Shown here: positions 8,404 through 17,940 of the stretch, one piece after another
Numbering within the stretch: position 1 is the stretch's first letter
Layout: each line of letters begins with the position of its first letter
Origin: an uncultured Porticoccus sp.
GTDB lineage: Bacteria > Pseudomonadota > Gammaproteobacteria > Pseudomonadales > Porticoccaceae
Length of the DNA: 39,691 nucleotides
NCBI GenBank assembly: GCA_905181945.1
Contig: CAJIZZ010000022.1
Span: 1-39,691 of the forward strand
Direction: 5' to 3'
The notes under the pieces: generated by a model
Database searches by the model: none
What the model was told of the DNA's origin: nothing
What the model saw: the letters and a program-made list of their open reading frames with translations, nothing else
Program-made: the position numbers and the translations under genes

Positions 8404-8967
8404 ATGGCTAACAATATTCGATCTTATAAAGGAATGACTCCTGTTTTAGGAATAAAGGTGTATGTAGACCCCGCAGCTACTGTTATTGGAAACGTCACAC
8501 TGGGTGATGATGCTTCTGTATGGCCAGGGGCAGTAATTCGCGGTGATATGCATAAAATAATTATAGGCAACCGATCTAACATTCAAGATAACGCTGTTCT
8601 ACATATTACACATGTAAGCGCTTTCAACCCTAAAGGATGGCCCTTGACGGTGGGTGACGATGTTATCATTGGCCACGGGGCAATACTGCATGGCTGTACA
8701 ATAGGAAGTCGAATTCTAGTCGGCAACGGTGCTATTGTGAACGATGGAGCCGTGATAGAAGACGAGGTTATTATCGGAGCAGGGACAGTGGTGCCTCCTG
8801 GGAAAAAACTAGAGAGCGGAAATATTTATGTCGGCAGTCCGTGCCGTTTGTTGCGCCAAACAACAGAAAAAGAACGCGCCTTTTTTGTTTACTCTCCGGC
8901 CAATTATGTGCTGCTCAAAGATCAGTATCTAAAAGAGATAAAACATGGTCTAAATAATAATGGCTAA
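8404..8967 (+). CDS. yrdA: Gamma-class carbonic anhydrase-like protein (YrdA family)
   Basis: Left-handed beta-helix protein of hexapeptide repeats, 187 residues. Metal-ligand histidines are present at H67 (VLHITH), H91 and H96 (GHGAILHG), the arrangement of gamma carbonic anhydrases. The surrounding motifs (WPGAVIRGD, NIQDNAVLH, VGNGAIVNDGA, YVGSPCR) are those of YrdA. Whether it hydrates CO2 in vivo is unproven for this subfamily. It converges on aroE, a neighbour also in E. coli and Vibrio. The only visible ribosome site is a weak GGA. Confidence 0.92.
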   Translation: MANNIRSYKGMTPVLGIKVYVDPAATVIGNVTLGDDASVWPGAVIRGDMHKIIIGNRSNIQDNAVLHITHVSAFNPKGWPLTVGDDVIIGHGAILHGCTIGSRILVGNGAIVNDGAVIEDEVIIGAGTVVPPGKKLESGNIYVGSPCRLLRQTTEKERAFFVYSPANYVLLKDQYLKEIKHGLNNNG

Positions 8968-9019
8968 GCTGGCACGCTGGCTATTCGCAAATATTTTTGC
9001 TGCAACGCATGACTACAGG

Positions 9020-9841
9020 TCATATTTGATTTCTTAGTTTGGCAATTACTGACTGAGTTTCCGGTCTGACCCCTCGCCATATATAAAAAGATTCTGCCGC
9101 TTGCTCCACCAGCATGCCTAGGCCATCCGAAATTTCTATCGCGCCATTTTTTTGGGCCCAATCCAAAAATATAGGCTGCTCTGAACCATACATCATGTCA
9201 TAACAGGCTGCATCTTTTGCCAATAAAGCCTTAGGTAGCGGCGGGAGCTCCCCTGACAAGGTGGCACTTGTCCCGTTGACCACTAAATCAAACTGTTGGC
9301 CTTCCAGCATGTGAAAGTCACAGCCCAACAAATATCCCATCTCAGCAAAAGCTTTAGACAGCTGCAATGCTTTTTCAATAGTACGATTAGCAATTACTAC
9401 GTGCTGCGGCAATAATTCAAGCAGCGGCTCAAGCATTCCCCTCACCGCACCTCCGGCACCAAGCACAAGGATTTTTTTACCCTTTATTTGCCATCCAAGA
9501 TTGCTAATCAGGTCTCGGACTATGCCGGCGCCATCGGTTGTGTCCCCCAAAATTGTTCCATCACTCTGCATACTAAGCGTATTCACCGCACCGGCATGCC
9601 TAGCTCTAGCGGTTAGTCTCCCCGCATAGTCATATGCATCAAGCTTAAAAGGTACCGTGATATTGAGGCCTTTCCCTCCAGACGAAAAAAAAATATCTGC
9701 TGCCTTAGCAAAACAATCTATTTCCACTGTTTGTTTTTTATAGGAAATGTTTTCACCGGTCGCCACAGAAAAGGCAGCATGAATATCTGGGGACTTGCTA
9801 TGTTCTACAGGGTTGCCAAAAACAGCGTAATTATCAAGCAT
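9020..9841 (-). CDS. aroE: Shikimate dehydrogenase (NADP+)
   Basis: Reduces 3-dehydroshikimate to shikimate in aromatic amino acid synthesis. In 273 residues the substrate site is recognisable: S15/S17 (EHSKSP), catalytic K66 (NITVPFK) and D103 (GDTTDG, where E. coli has NTDG). The NADP loop GAGGA is at 128-132. The C-terminal LVEQAAESFYIWRG block is typical of AroE. It lies 87 bases after hemF on the same strand, in an AT-rich gap that could hold a promoter. The ribosome site is weak. Confidence 0.95.
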   Translation of the reverse strand: MLDNYAVFGNPVEHSKSPDIHAAFSVATGENISYKKQTVEIDCFAKAADIFFSSGGKGLNITVPFKLDAYDYAGRLTARARHAGAVNTLSMQSDGTILGDTTDGAGIVRDLISNLGWQIKGKKILVLGAGGAVRGMLEPLLELLPQHVVIANRTIEKALQLSKAFAEMGYLLGCDFHMLEGQQFDLVVNGTSATLSGELPPLPKALLAKDAACYDMMYGSEQPIFLDWAQKNGAIEISDGLGMLVEQAAESFYIWRGVRPETQSVIAKLRNQI

Positions 9842-9928
9842 AGGCTAGAGACCATTATGTTGCAGAGCTTTAAATACAGAATAAATTAATCAAAAAAAAT
9901 TTCAACATACGTATATTTACAACAGCGC

Positions 9929-10834
<906 letters not shown>

Positions 10835-10905
10835 TTAATGCCAACTAAGAATTAAAAAAAATTTTGTATCGTCTCGACAGCGCGCCTGATAAAACTCCAT
10901 TGGTT

Positions 10906-11472
10906 TTAACGTAAAACTGCACCCGTTTGTAAATGTTTAATTGACGTAGGGTTGGAGCTCTTTCCAAGCATGCCAGGTACCACGTAGTCTAGTTGTGTGC
11001 GAAAGTAGCTATTAAGTTTTAGCTTACTTTTTGCCGGAGGGAGCCCATGAGGATTTGCTGACGTTGAAACCAGCGGTCCATCAAACTCAGCACAAAGAGC
11101 TGCAGCAACTGGATGATCGGTTACACGCAGTGCTAGTGTTAGCCGACCCCCGGTTATCCATGGTGGGGCGACATTATTGTTAGGGACTAGCCATGTTTGT
11201 GGGCCCGGCCAGCTTTCTTGCAATTCGTCCAACTCTTGTGATGATATATCAGTCAGAAAGGGTTGAAATTGCTCAATGTCTTTGGCTATGAGAATGAGGC
11301 CCATTCCCCGTCGTCGTCGCTTCATGGTCAATATCTGCTCAACGGCGCTTTCAGAAAAAGGGCTGCACCCAAGCCCCCAAACAGCCTCAGTAGGGTAAGC
11401 AATAACACCATTGGCATTAAGAATGGTTGCGGCCTGCATGATTTGAAAAGAGTTACGATCAGGAGGAATCAT
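10906..11472 (-). CDS. tsaC: L-threonylcarbamoyladenylate synthase
   Basis: Makes threonylcarbamoyl-AMP from threonine, bicarbonate and ATP, the first step of the t6A37 modification of ANN-decoding tRNAs. The 188-residue single-domain form (TsaC rather than the longer Sua5) has the YPTEAVWGLGC and KRRRRGMGLILIA motifs, TLALRVTDHP, and PLVSTSANPHG near the C-terminus. The ATG lies 13 bases after the purE stop, so they are probably one transcript. An in-frame ATG at codon 12 is an alternative start. Confidence 0.95.
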   Translation of the reverse strand: MIPPDRNSFQIMQAATILNANGVIAYPTEAVWGLGCSPFSESAVEQILTMKRRRRGMGLILIAKDIEQFQPFLTDISSQELDELQESWPGPQTWLVPNNNVAPPWITGGRLTLALRVTDHPVAAALCAEFDGPLVSTSANPHGLPPAKSKLKLNSYFRTQLDYVVPGMLGKSSNPTSIKHLQTGAVLR

Positions 11473-11485
11473 CGCGAGTAATTGT

Positions 11486-11992
11486 TCAACGGTTTTTTAG
11501 TTTCTCTTGCAGAGCGGCATCTTTTGCAATGACTGCCTGAGCATTAGCCTCACGCTCGTTAATAAGGGCCTCGTGCAGCTTGGTGTTAGAAACTGCAATA
11601 ATTTGTATTGCTAAATAAGCTGCATTTTTCGCTCCAGCCTTACCTATAGCAACGGTGGCAACAGGTATTCCGCCTGGCATCTGTACTGTGGAAAGCAGGG
11701 AATCAAGGCCATCCATGGAGGTGGCAATAGGGACTCCGATGACCGGACGAAGAGTATTTGCTGCCACAGCACCTGCTAGATGTGCAGCCATTCCTGCTGC
11801 ACAAATGAAAGCTGCGCAGCCTCTTTTGTCTGCCTCTTTGACAAAACTGTGTGTTGCTTCAGGAGTGCGGTGGGCAGAAGCTATTTTAACCTCAAGGGGA
11901 ATATCAAATTTTTGCAAAGTCTCGATACATGACTCCATCACGGGCAAATCGGAATCCGAACCCATAAGAATTGCAACAAATGGCTTACTCAT
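11486..11992 (-). CDS. purE: N5-carboxyaminoimidazole ribonucleotide mutase
   Basis: Class I PurE converts N5-CAIR, the product of PurK, to CAIR in purine synthesis. The 168-residue protein has MGSDSDLPVM, the catalytic-histidine motif SAHRTP (H41) and the LLSTVQMPGGIPVATVAIG block. The frame is open 19 codons further to 12049, but the ATG at 11992 matches the family N-terminus and has AAGGA about 10 bases upstream. purK, its usual partner, is not next to it and not in the window; tsaC follows instead. It is divergent from def across 86 bases. Confidence 0.95.
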   Translation of the reverse strand: MSKPFVAILMGSDSDLPVMESCIETLQKFDIPLEVKIASAHRTPEATHSFVKEADKRGCAAFICAAGMAAHLAGAVAANTLRPVIGVPIATSMDGLDSLLSTVQMPGGIPVATVAIGKAGAKNAAYLAIQIIAVSNTKLHEALINEREANAQAVIAKDAALQEKLKNR

Positions 11993-12078
11993 TGTGTATA
12001 ATTCCTTAATTATTTGTATAAAGCAGCATATGTTAGCAGTGGTTAACACCTAATGGCCAGAAACTCGTTAAAAACAAT

Positions 12079-12594
12079 ATGTCATTACTAAATATTCTTG
12101 AATTTCCCGACGCGCGCCTTCGCACAGTAGCCAAACCTGTTGCAAAGATAGACGAGGCTGCCAAAAAACTAATCGGTGATATGTTGGAAACAATGTATGC
12201 GGCTGATGGGGTTGGTCTAGCCGCCACACAAGTTAATGTTCATTTGCGTATAATAGTGATCGACTTACAGAGGGATGGCGGCGATCCGCTGATATTAGTT
12301 AATCCAGAAATTGAGGTATTAGATCAATCGACATGCCCAACTGAAGAGGGGTGTCTCTCTGTTCCTGGATTCACTGAAACTGTTAATCGTCCCGAAAATG
12401 TTCGCGTAAGGGCTCTGAACAAAGAAGGTCAGGCTTTTGAGCTTGAGCCCCAGGGGTTGCTAGCCGTATGTATACAACACGAAATTGATCATCTAAATGG
12501 AAGGTTGTTTGTAGACTACCTCTCCTCCTTCAAACAAGAGCGACTCAAAAAAAAAATGATAAAGCAGCGTCGTCAAGATAATCCGTCATCATAA
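12079..12594 (+). CDS. def: Peptide deformylase
   Basis: Iron-dependent hydrolase that removes the formyl group from nascent N-terminal methionine. All three motifs are intact in 171 residues: GVGLAATQ (44-51), EGCLSVPG with metal ligand C92, and QHEIDHLNG with ligands H134 and H138 and catalytic E135. It is 9 bases from fmt, which adds the formyl group that Def removes; the pair is conserved across bacteria. No clear ribosome site precedes the ATG. Confidence 0.97.
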   Translation: MSLLNILEFPDARLRTVAKPVAKIDEAAKKLIGDMLETMYAADGVGLAATQVNVHLRIIVIDLQRDGGDPLILVNPEIEVLDQSTCPTEEGCLSVPGFTETVNRPENVRVRALNKEGQAFELEPQGLLAVCIQHEIDHLNGRLFVDYLSSFKQERLKKKMIKQRRQDNPSS

Positions 12595-12603
12595 TGGTTA
12601 AGT

Positions 12604-13587
12604 ATGAGAGCCGAGGGGGGGAGACCATTGCGCATTGTATTTGCTGGCACCCCTGAATTTGCCGTCCAACACCTCAAGGTGCTTTTAGGTAATGATAGCG
12701 CTCATGAGGTTGTTGCTGTTTATACGCAACCAGATCGTCCAGCGGGTCGAGGGAAAAAGCTCGCCTCTAGCCCAGTAAAGACCTTAGCCGAAATAATGGG
12801 GCTGCCGGTATACCAGCCCATAAGTCTCAAAGACCCTGAACAGCAACTGATCTTAACCAGCCTCAGGCCTGATTTAATAGTTGTTGTTGCCTATGGCTTG
12901 CTGCTACCACCAAAAATTTTGAATATACCTAAATATGGCTGCGTCAATGTGCACGCATCGCTTCTGCCTCGATGGAGAGGTGCGGCGCCAATACAAAGAG
13001 CCATAGAGGCAGGAGATACCAAAAGCGGCGTCACTATTATGCAAATGGATACAGGGCTCGACACGGGCGATATGCTAAATTTTGTAGAATGTAAAATAGC
13101 CTCTGATGAAACTGGGGGTTCTCTTCAGAACAAAATGTCAGCTATAGGGCCGTCCGCTTTACTGCATACACTAGAAAAAATAGCGCGGGGAGAGAGCGTT
13201 CCGGTCAAGCAAGATAGCGCCTTGAGTACTTACGCAGCAAAGCTTACTAAAGATGAAGCTTTTTTGGACTGGTCAATGCCAGCCGAAAGACTCTCTCGAA
13301 AAATTTTAGCGTTCAATCCTTCTCAGGTTGCTTGCACCACTCTAAACAACGAGCATGTTCGAATTTGGCACGCAGAACCCAGTATTGCCTGTGAAGCTGT
13401 TATTCCTGGAACCATAATAAGCACCAATAATGATGGCATCCAGGTAGGTACAGGACAAGGAAGCCTGCTGATAACGCAACTTCAATTGCCTGGAAAAAAC
13501 CGCTTACAAGCATCAGAAGTACTACGATCCAAAGCAGTTTATTTCTCTCCTGGTAACATCTTTGGGCAAAAGGCTGATGATCAGTGA
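12604..13587 (+). CDS. fmt: Methionyl-tRNA formyltransferase
   Basis: Transfers a formyl group from 10-formyl-THF to initiator Met-tRNA. The formyltransferase domain carries N115 and H117 (VNVHASLLP) and D153 (MDTGLDTGDM), and the C-terminal OB-like domain follows; length is 327. Start is uncertain: the ATG at 12604 has little ribosome site, whereas a purine run GAGGGGGGGAGA (12613-12624) lies just before an in-frame TTG at 12628. That TTG would give M-RIVFAGTPEF, a typical Fmt N-terminus, so the true protein may be 319 residues. Its stop overlaps the rsmB start (GTGA). Confidence 0.95.
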   Translation: MRAEGGRPLRIVFAGTPEFAVQHLKVLLGNDSAHEVVAVYTQPDRPAGRGKKLASSPVKTLAEIMGLPVYQPISLKDPEQQLILTSLRPDLIVVVAYGLLLPPKILNIPKYGCVNVHASLLPRWRGAAPIQRAIEAGDTKSGVTIMQMDTGLDTGDMLNFVECKIASDETGGSLQNKMSAIGPSALLHTLEKIARGESVPVKQDSALSTYAAKLTKDEAFLDWSMPAERLSRKILAFNPSQVACTTLNNEHVRIWHAEPSIACEAVIPGTIISTNNDGIQVGTGQGSLLITQLQLPGKNRLQASEVLRSKAVYFSPGNIFGQKADDQ

Positions 13588-14909
13588 ATCCTCGCGTCGC
13601 TGCAGTGCATATCATTACCAGCATACTTCACGATGAAGGATCTCTTAGTACGCTGGTTCCGCACTATGTCTCAAAAGTAGCCGAATCTGATCGCGCCCTG
13701 ATGCAGCAGCTGTGTTATGGCACCCTTCGTTATTACCCTATGCTATTAACCTATCTGGATATTTTGCTAAAAAAACCTTTTAAAAACAAAGATCAAGATC
13801 TTGAAGCGGTGATCGCGTGCTCTATTTATCAACTATTAGAAACCCGTATTCCTCCCCATGCGGCCGTCAACGAGGCCGCTGATGCATGCAAAGCATTAAA
13901 AAAACCATGGGCGACAGGATTGGTAAACGCAGTATTACGTCGTTTTCTGCGTGAACGAACACAGTTAGATTCAAGTTTAGAGAAAAACTTAGTTTTTCAG
14001 ACTGCGCACCCGGACTGGCTAGTTAAGCTCTGGCAAGAAGCGTGGCCTGAACATCTCGATGCAATTATTGAAGCAAGCAATTCACAGCCGCCCATGACCC
14101 TTAGGGTAAATCAGAACCAAACCAATCAAAATCAATATCTAAATCTACTCAAAAAGGCAGAGATTGCTGCTATTGCAACACTGGTTAGCTGTGATGGGAT
14201 TTCTTTAGGGCGCCCTTTAGACGTAACACAGTTGCCTGGGTTTTTAGATGGCGCTGTTAGCGTTCAAGATGAAGCAGCACAATTGTCTGCTCATTTACTT
14301 AATTTAAGTGCTGGCCAAAGGATTCTTGATGCTTGCTGCGCTCCTGGTGGAAAAACCTGTCATATTTTAGAAGTGCTTGAAAAAAAATATGCACAAGGTA
14401 GTACTGTAACAGCCGTTGATGTTTCAAAAAAACGACTGGAGCGCGTAAAATCTAATTTAGACCGACTGGGATTGCAGGCTCAACTGATTGCCTGTGATGT
14501 CCTTGAAACACAGGACTGGTGGGACGGAAAACCCTTTGATCGTATTCTGCTTGACGCTCCTTGTTCGGCTACAGGAGTGATTCGTCGTCATCCTGATGTG
14601 AAACTACTGCGCAAACCGACAGATATTGATAAGCTAGCCATATTGCAATTGGCGCTACTAAAAGCACTCTGGCCCCTACTAAAGGAAGGCGGGATTCTGT
14701 TATACGCCACATGTTCTATATTGCCGCAGGAAAATGATATGGTAATTTTAAAGTTTGTTCATTCCACACCAGAGGCAGCTTTAGAAACAATAGATCTTGA
14801 TATTGGCACGAAGACCTCAAGCGGGCGTCAGCTGCTTCCAAAGCTCGGGGGCCATGATGGTTTTTATTATGCTCGGCTGCGGAAAAACAAAAAACCCCTG
14901 AAGCTATAG
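13584..14909 (+). CDS. rsmB: 16S rRNA (cytosine-967-C5)-methyltransferase
   Basis: SAM-dependent enzyme that makes m5C967 in 16S rRNA. A NusB-like RNA-binding domain (about residues 1-140) precedes the methyltransferase domain with LDACCAPGGKT (248-258, SAM loop), catalytic C377 (YATCSI) and the product-release cysteine C327 (LDAPCSATG). Length is 441. The start is the GTG overlapping the fmt stop by 4 bases, which implies translational coupling. def-fmt-rsmB(-trkA) is a widespread gammaproteobacterial order. Confidence 0.96.
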   Translation: MNPRVAAVHIITSILHDEGSLSTLVPHYVSKVAESDRALMQQLCYGTLRYYPMLLTYLDILLKKPFKNKDQDLEAVIACSIYQLLETRIPPHAAVNEAADACKALKKPWATGLVNAVLRRFLRERTQLDSSLEKNLVFQTAHPDWLVKLWQEAWPEHLDAIIEASNSQPPMTLRVNQNQTNQNQYLNLLKKAEIAAIATLVSCDGISLGRPLDVTQLPGFLDGAVSVQDEAAQLSAHLLNLSAGQRILDACCAPGGKTCHILEVLEKKYAQGSTVTAVDVSKKRLERVKSNLDRLGLQAQLIACDVLETQDWWDGKPFDRILLDAPCSATGVIRRHPDVKLLRKPTDIDKLAILQLALLKALWPLLKEGGILLYATCSILPQENDMVILKFVHSTPEAALETIDLDIGTKTSSGRQLLPKLGGHDGFYYARLRKNKKPLKL

Positions 14910-14995
14910 TAAATAGTGTTTATGGATGCATTAAGTAGTGTTAAAAAGCCAATAACACAAATCACGCTATTGATGGGCGTTAAGGACTATCTGTT

Positions 14996-16378
14996 ATGAA
15001 AATAGTAATCATTGGAGCTGGTCGAGTAGGTAACACTCTAGCCCAACACCTATCAGGGGAGTCAAACGATATTTCAGTGGTAGACCTAAATGAGAAAAAA
15101 CTCCTGAAGTTGCAAGAGCGAGCTGACATAAGAATTGTGCATGGGATGGGCTCACATCCAGATGTTTTACTGAGAGCAGGTATCGAAGATGCAGACATGT
15201 TGGTCGCTGTAACAAAAAGCGATGAGGTGAACATTGTTGCCTGTCAGGTCGCCCAATCATTGTTCCGAACACCCACCAAAATAGCCCGAATAAGAAGCGC
15301 TAGTTATACATCCGAAAAATATCATGGTCGTCTATTTCATGAAAAAAACTTTCCAGTAGATTTTATTCTCTCGCCAGAGCAGGTAGTCACGGACTATATA
15401 TGTCGTCTCGTTAAACAGCCCGGTGCTTTGCAAGTGCTAGATTATGCAAATGGGCTGGCCCAACTAGTTGCTGTTAAGGTAGAACAAGGCGGACCGTTGC
15501 TTGGAAAAGAACTGAGGGTACTGAAAGAGCACATGCCAAAAGCTGATGCTCGAGTCGCTGCAATCTTTCGAAAAGATCGACCCATCATCCCTCAGGGAGA
15601 CACTGTCATTGAAGAAGATGACGAGGTTTTTTTTATTGCTGCAAAACAAAATATTCGCCAAGTTATGGGCGAGCTTGGCAGGCTGGATAACCCCTATCGT
15701 CGGCTGATTATTGCTGGCGGAGGCAACATCGGATATCAGGTTGCTAGAGCACTAGAAGACGACCATAGCATCAAAATTATCGAATATTCAAAAGAGCGCT
15801 GTCAGTACATATCTGAGCGTCTTAACGACACCCTCGTGCTTCATGGTTCTGCTGCTGATCAAGATTTGTTACTAGAAGAGAACATTGATAAAACAGATGT
15901 CTTTCTTGCTCTGACCAACGATGACGAGGTTAATATTATGGCCTCACTGTTAGCGAAACGGCTTGGTGTTCGCAGTGTTATGACGCTAATTAACAACCCA
16001 GTTTATGCCAACCTCATCCAAGGGGGCGAAATTGATATCGCCATTTCACCTCAGCAGGCAACAACCAGCGTTCTTCTGGCTCATGTCAGAAAAGGAGACA
16101 CTGTCAGCGCTAATTCTTTACGAAGAGGTGCCGCTGAAGCCATGGAAATTATTGTGCATGGGGACAACAAATCATCAAAAGTGGTGGATCGAACTGTTGG
16201 GGAAATTAATGCTCCTTCAGGGGTTACAATAGCAGCCCTCGTTAGGGACGGAGAGGTTATAGTTGCACACCACGATACAGTAATACGCAACAACGATCAT
16301 GTTATTTTGTTTGTAGTGGACAAAAAACAAACCCGAGAGGTTGAACGACTCTTTGCGGTTGGTTTTAATTTCTTCTAA
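14996..16378 (+). CDS. trkA: Trk potassium uptake regulatory subunit
   Basis: Cytoplasmic NAD(H)-binding subunit that gates the TrkH potassium channel. Two tandem RCK units are visible in 460 residues: Rossmann loops GAGRVG (7-12) and GGGNIG (241-246), each followed by a TrkA-C-like domain. AAGGA lies about 9 bases before the ATG. It follows rsmB by 86 bases and precedes trkH by 68, so subunit and channel are adjacent as in Vibrio. Confidence 0.96.
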   Translation: MKIVIIGAGRVGNTLAQHLSGESNDISVVDLNEKKLLKLQERADIRIVHGMGSHPDVLLRAGIEDADMLVAVTKSDEVNIVACQVAQSLFRTPTKIARIRSASYTSEKYHGRLFHEKNFPVDFILSPEQVVTDYICRLVKQPGALQVLDYANGLAQLVAVKVEQGGPLLGKELRVLKEHMPKADARVAAIFRKDRPIIPQGDTVIEEDDEVFFIAAKQNIRQVMGELGRLDNPYRRLIIAGGGNIGYQVARALEDDHSIKIIEYSKERCQYISERLNDTLVLHGSAADQDLLLEENIDKTDVFLALTNDDEVNIMASLLAKRLGVRSVMTLINNPVYANLIQGGEIDIAISPQQATTSVLLAHVRKGDTVSANSLRRGAAEAMEIIVHGDNKSSKVVDRTVGEINAPSGVTIAALVRDGEVIVAHHDTVIRNNDHVILFVVDKKQTREVERLFAVGFNFF

Positions 16379-16446
16379 CTAGACATATACGTTTATATAC
16401 AGAGCCAAACAACAATATAAAAAGCTAAGGGCGCTATAATAAAATA

Positions 16447-17898
16447 ATGAATTTTTCGATGATTTCAAAAGTTCTTGGCATGTTGATGATGATATTCAGC
16501 CTAACTTTGTTGCCCCCCATTTTAGTTGCCAGCATCTATAACGAGACTACGCACCAAGATTTTTTCTTGTCTTTTGCAATTATTTTTTCTATCGGAATGC
16601 TCATGTGGCTTCCGTTTAGTCGCAAAACTGTTGTACTTCGTACTCGCGATGGATTCTTAATTACCGTAATGTTTTGGCTAGAATTAGGCATTGTTGGCGC
16701 TCTACCATTTTATCTCACTGATGTTATTAATTTATCTTTTACAGACGCTGTATTTGAATCGATGTCCGGGCTTACTACAACGGGGGCAACCGTGCTTTCA
16801 GGGCTAGATTTTCTTCCAAAATCTATTCTGTATTATCGCCAACAATTACAGTGGCTCGGAGGCATAGGCATAGTGGTGATAGCTATTGCTGTTATGCCAA
16901 TGCTTGGTGTTGGCGTTGTACAGCTTTACCGAGTAGGGGCAACCGGAACAACAAGCGACAGCAAGCTTACCCCTCGCATAACAGAAACTGCAAAAGTGCT
17001 ATTTATTCTTTATATATGCCTAACTCTGGCTTGCCTGACAGCTTATTGGGCGGCAGGTATGACTTTTTTTGATGCTCTCTCGCATAGTTTTTCTACCGTA
17101 GCTATAGGTGGTTTTTCGACTCATGATGCAAGTATGGGGTTTTTCGAGAACAACCCGGCTATCATCAGTATTTGTATTGTTTTCATGATTTTATCCGGGT
17201 TAAGTTTTGGCCTGCATTACTATGCGTGGATAAGACAATCTCTTTTTCACTATCTACACAACCAAGAAGCTAAGCTGTATTTAACGATGCTTTTAGCTGG
17301 CGCCATATTGGTATCTTTATGCCTCTATTTCAATGGAACATATAGCCAAAGCGAAAGCATGTACCATGGCGTCTTTCAGTTTGTATCCATTATGACCACC
17401 ACTGGTTTTGTGACAGATAAGTTTACTAGCTGGCCAAGCTTTTTACCCTTCTTTTTAATATTCTTTTCATTTTTTGGCGCCTGCGCCGGGTCTACTGGAG
17501 GGGGCATCAAGGTGGGCAGGCTGCTAATAATTGCAAAACAGATTATGTCTCATGTCTATAAGCTTATTCATCCAAACGGAGTCTTTCCAGTAAAAATTAA
17601 GAACAGGCATGTGCCGCATTCTATTTCTGATGGTATTTGGGCTTTTTTCGGTATTTATCTTGCGGTATTTTATTTTATGCTTTTGCTGTTGATGGCTTCA
17701 GGGCTAGATTACGCTAGCTCATGGTCTGCTGCTGCGGCCTCTTTAAATAATTTGGGCCCTGGTCTTGGCGAGGTCTCTGAGCACTATGGAAATATTAATG
17801 CTTTTGCAAAATGGGTGCTTTGTTTCGGTATGATCTTGGGGCGGCTTGAAATATTTACATTACTAGTACTGCTTACACCTATGTTCTGGCGAAAATAA
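16447..17898 (+). CDS. trkH: Trk potassium uptake channel subunit
   Basis: Integral membrane K+ transporter of the TrkH/KtrB superfamily, 483 residues. The four pore-loop repeats are recognisable, with selectivity-filter glycines G113 (TTTGAT), G221 (AIGGFST), G320 (TTTGFVT) and G437 (NNLGPG). The third-repeat glycine-rich segment GSTGGGIKVGR is present. No ribosome site precedes the ATG; a TATAAT at 16435-16440 ends only six bases before it, so a leaderless transcript is possible, although no good -35 accompanies it. Confidence 0.96.
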   Translation: MNFSMISKVLGMLMMIFSLTLLPPILVASIYNETTHQDFFLSFAIIFSIGMLMWLPFSRKTVVLRTRDGFLITVMFWLELGIVGALPFYLTDVINLSFTDAVFESMSGLTTTGATVLSGLDFLPKSILYYRQQLQWLGGIGIVVIAIAVMPMLGVGVVQLYRVGATGTTSDSKLTPRITETAKVLFILYICLTLACLTAYWAAGMTFFDALSHSFSTVAIGGFSTHDASMGFFENNPAIISICIVFMILSGLSFGLHYYAWIRQSLFHYLHNQEAKLYLTMLLAGAILVSLCLYFNGTYSQSESMYHGVFQFVSIMTTTGFVTDKFTSWPSFLPFFLIFFSFFGACAGSTGGGIKVGRLLIIAKQIMSHVYKLIHPNGVFPVKIKNRHVPHSISDGIWAFFGIYLAVFYFMLLLLMASGLDYASSWSAAAASLNNLGPGLGEVSEHYGNINAFAKWVLCFGMILGRLEIFTLLVLLTPMFWRK

Positions 17899-17908
17899 AT
17901 CTCTGTCA

Positions 17909-17940
17909 CGAAGTCGCACTCTAGCTACTTCGCCGTTTTT
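17909..17940 (+). terminator. Possible weak terminator after trkH
   Basis: Stem CGAAGT (17909-17914) / ACTTCG (17927-17932) with a 12-base loop, then TTTTT at 17936-17940. It overlaps the 3' end of the convergent TRAP-binding-protein gene. The stem is short, so this is tentative. Confidence 0.35.

Noticed and set aside
8967-9025. Possible hairpins between the yrdA-like gene and aroE
   Set aside because: Stems are only 5 bp, without T-tracts, and one overlaps the aroE stop.
11993-12049. 19-codon N-terminal extension of purE
   Set aside because: The residues do not match PurE, and the ATG at 11992 has a ribosome site and the family N-terminus.
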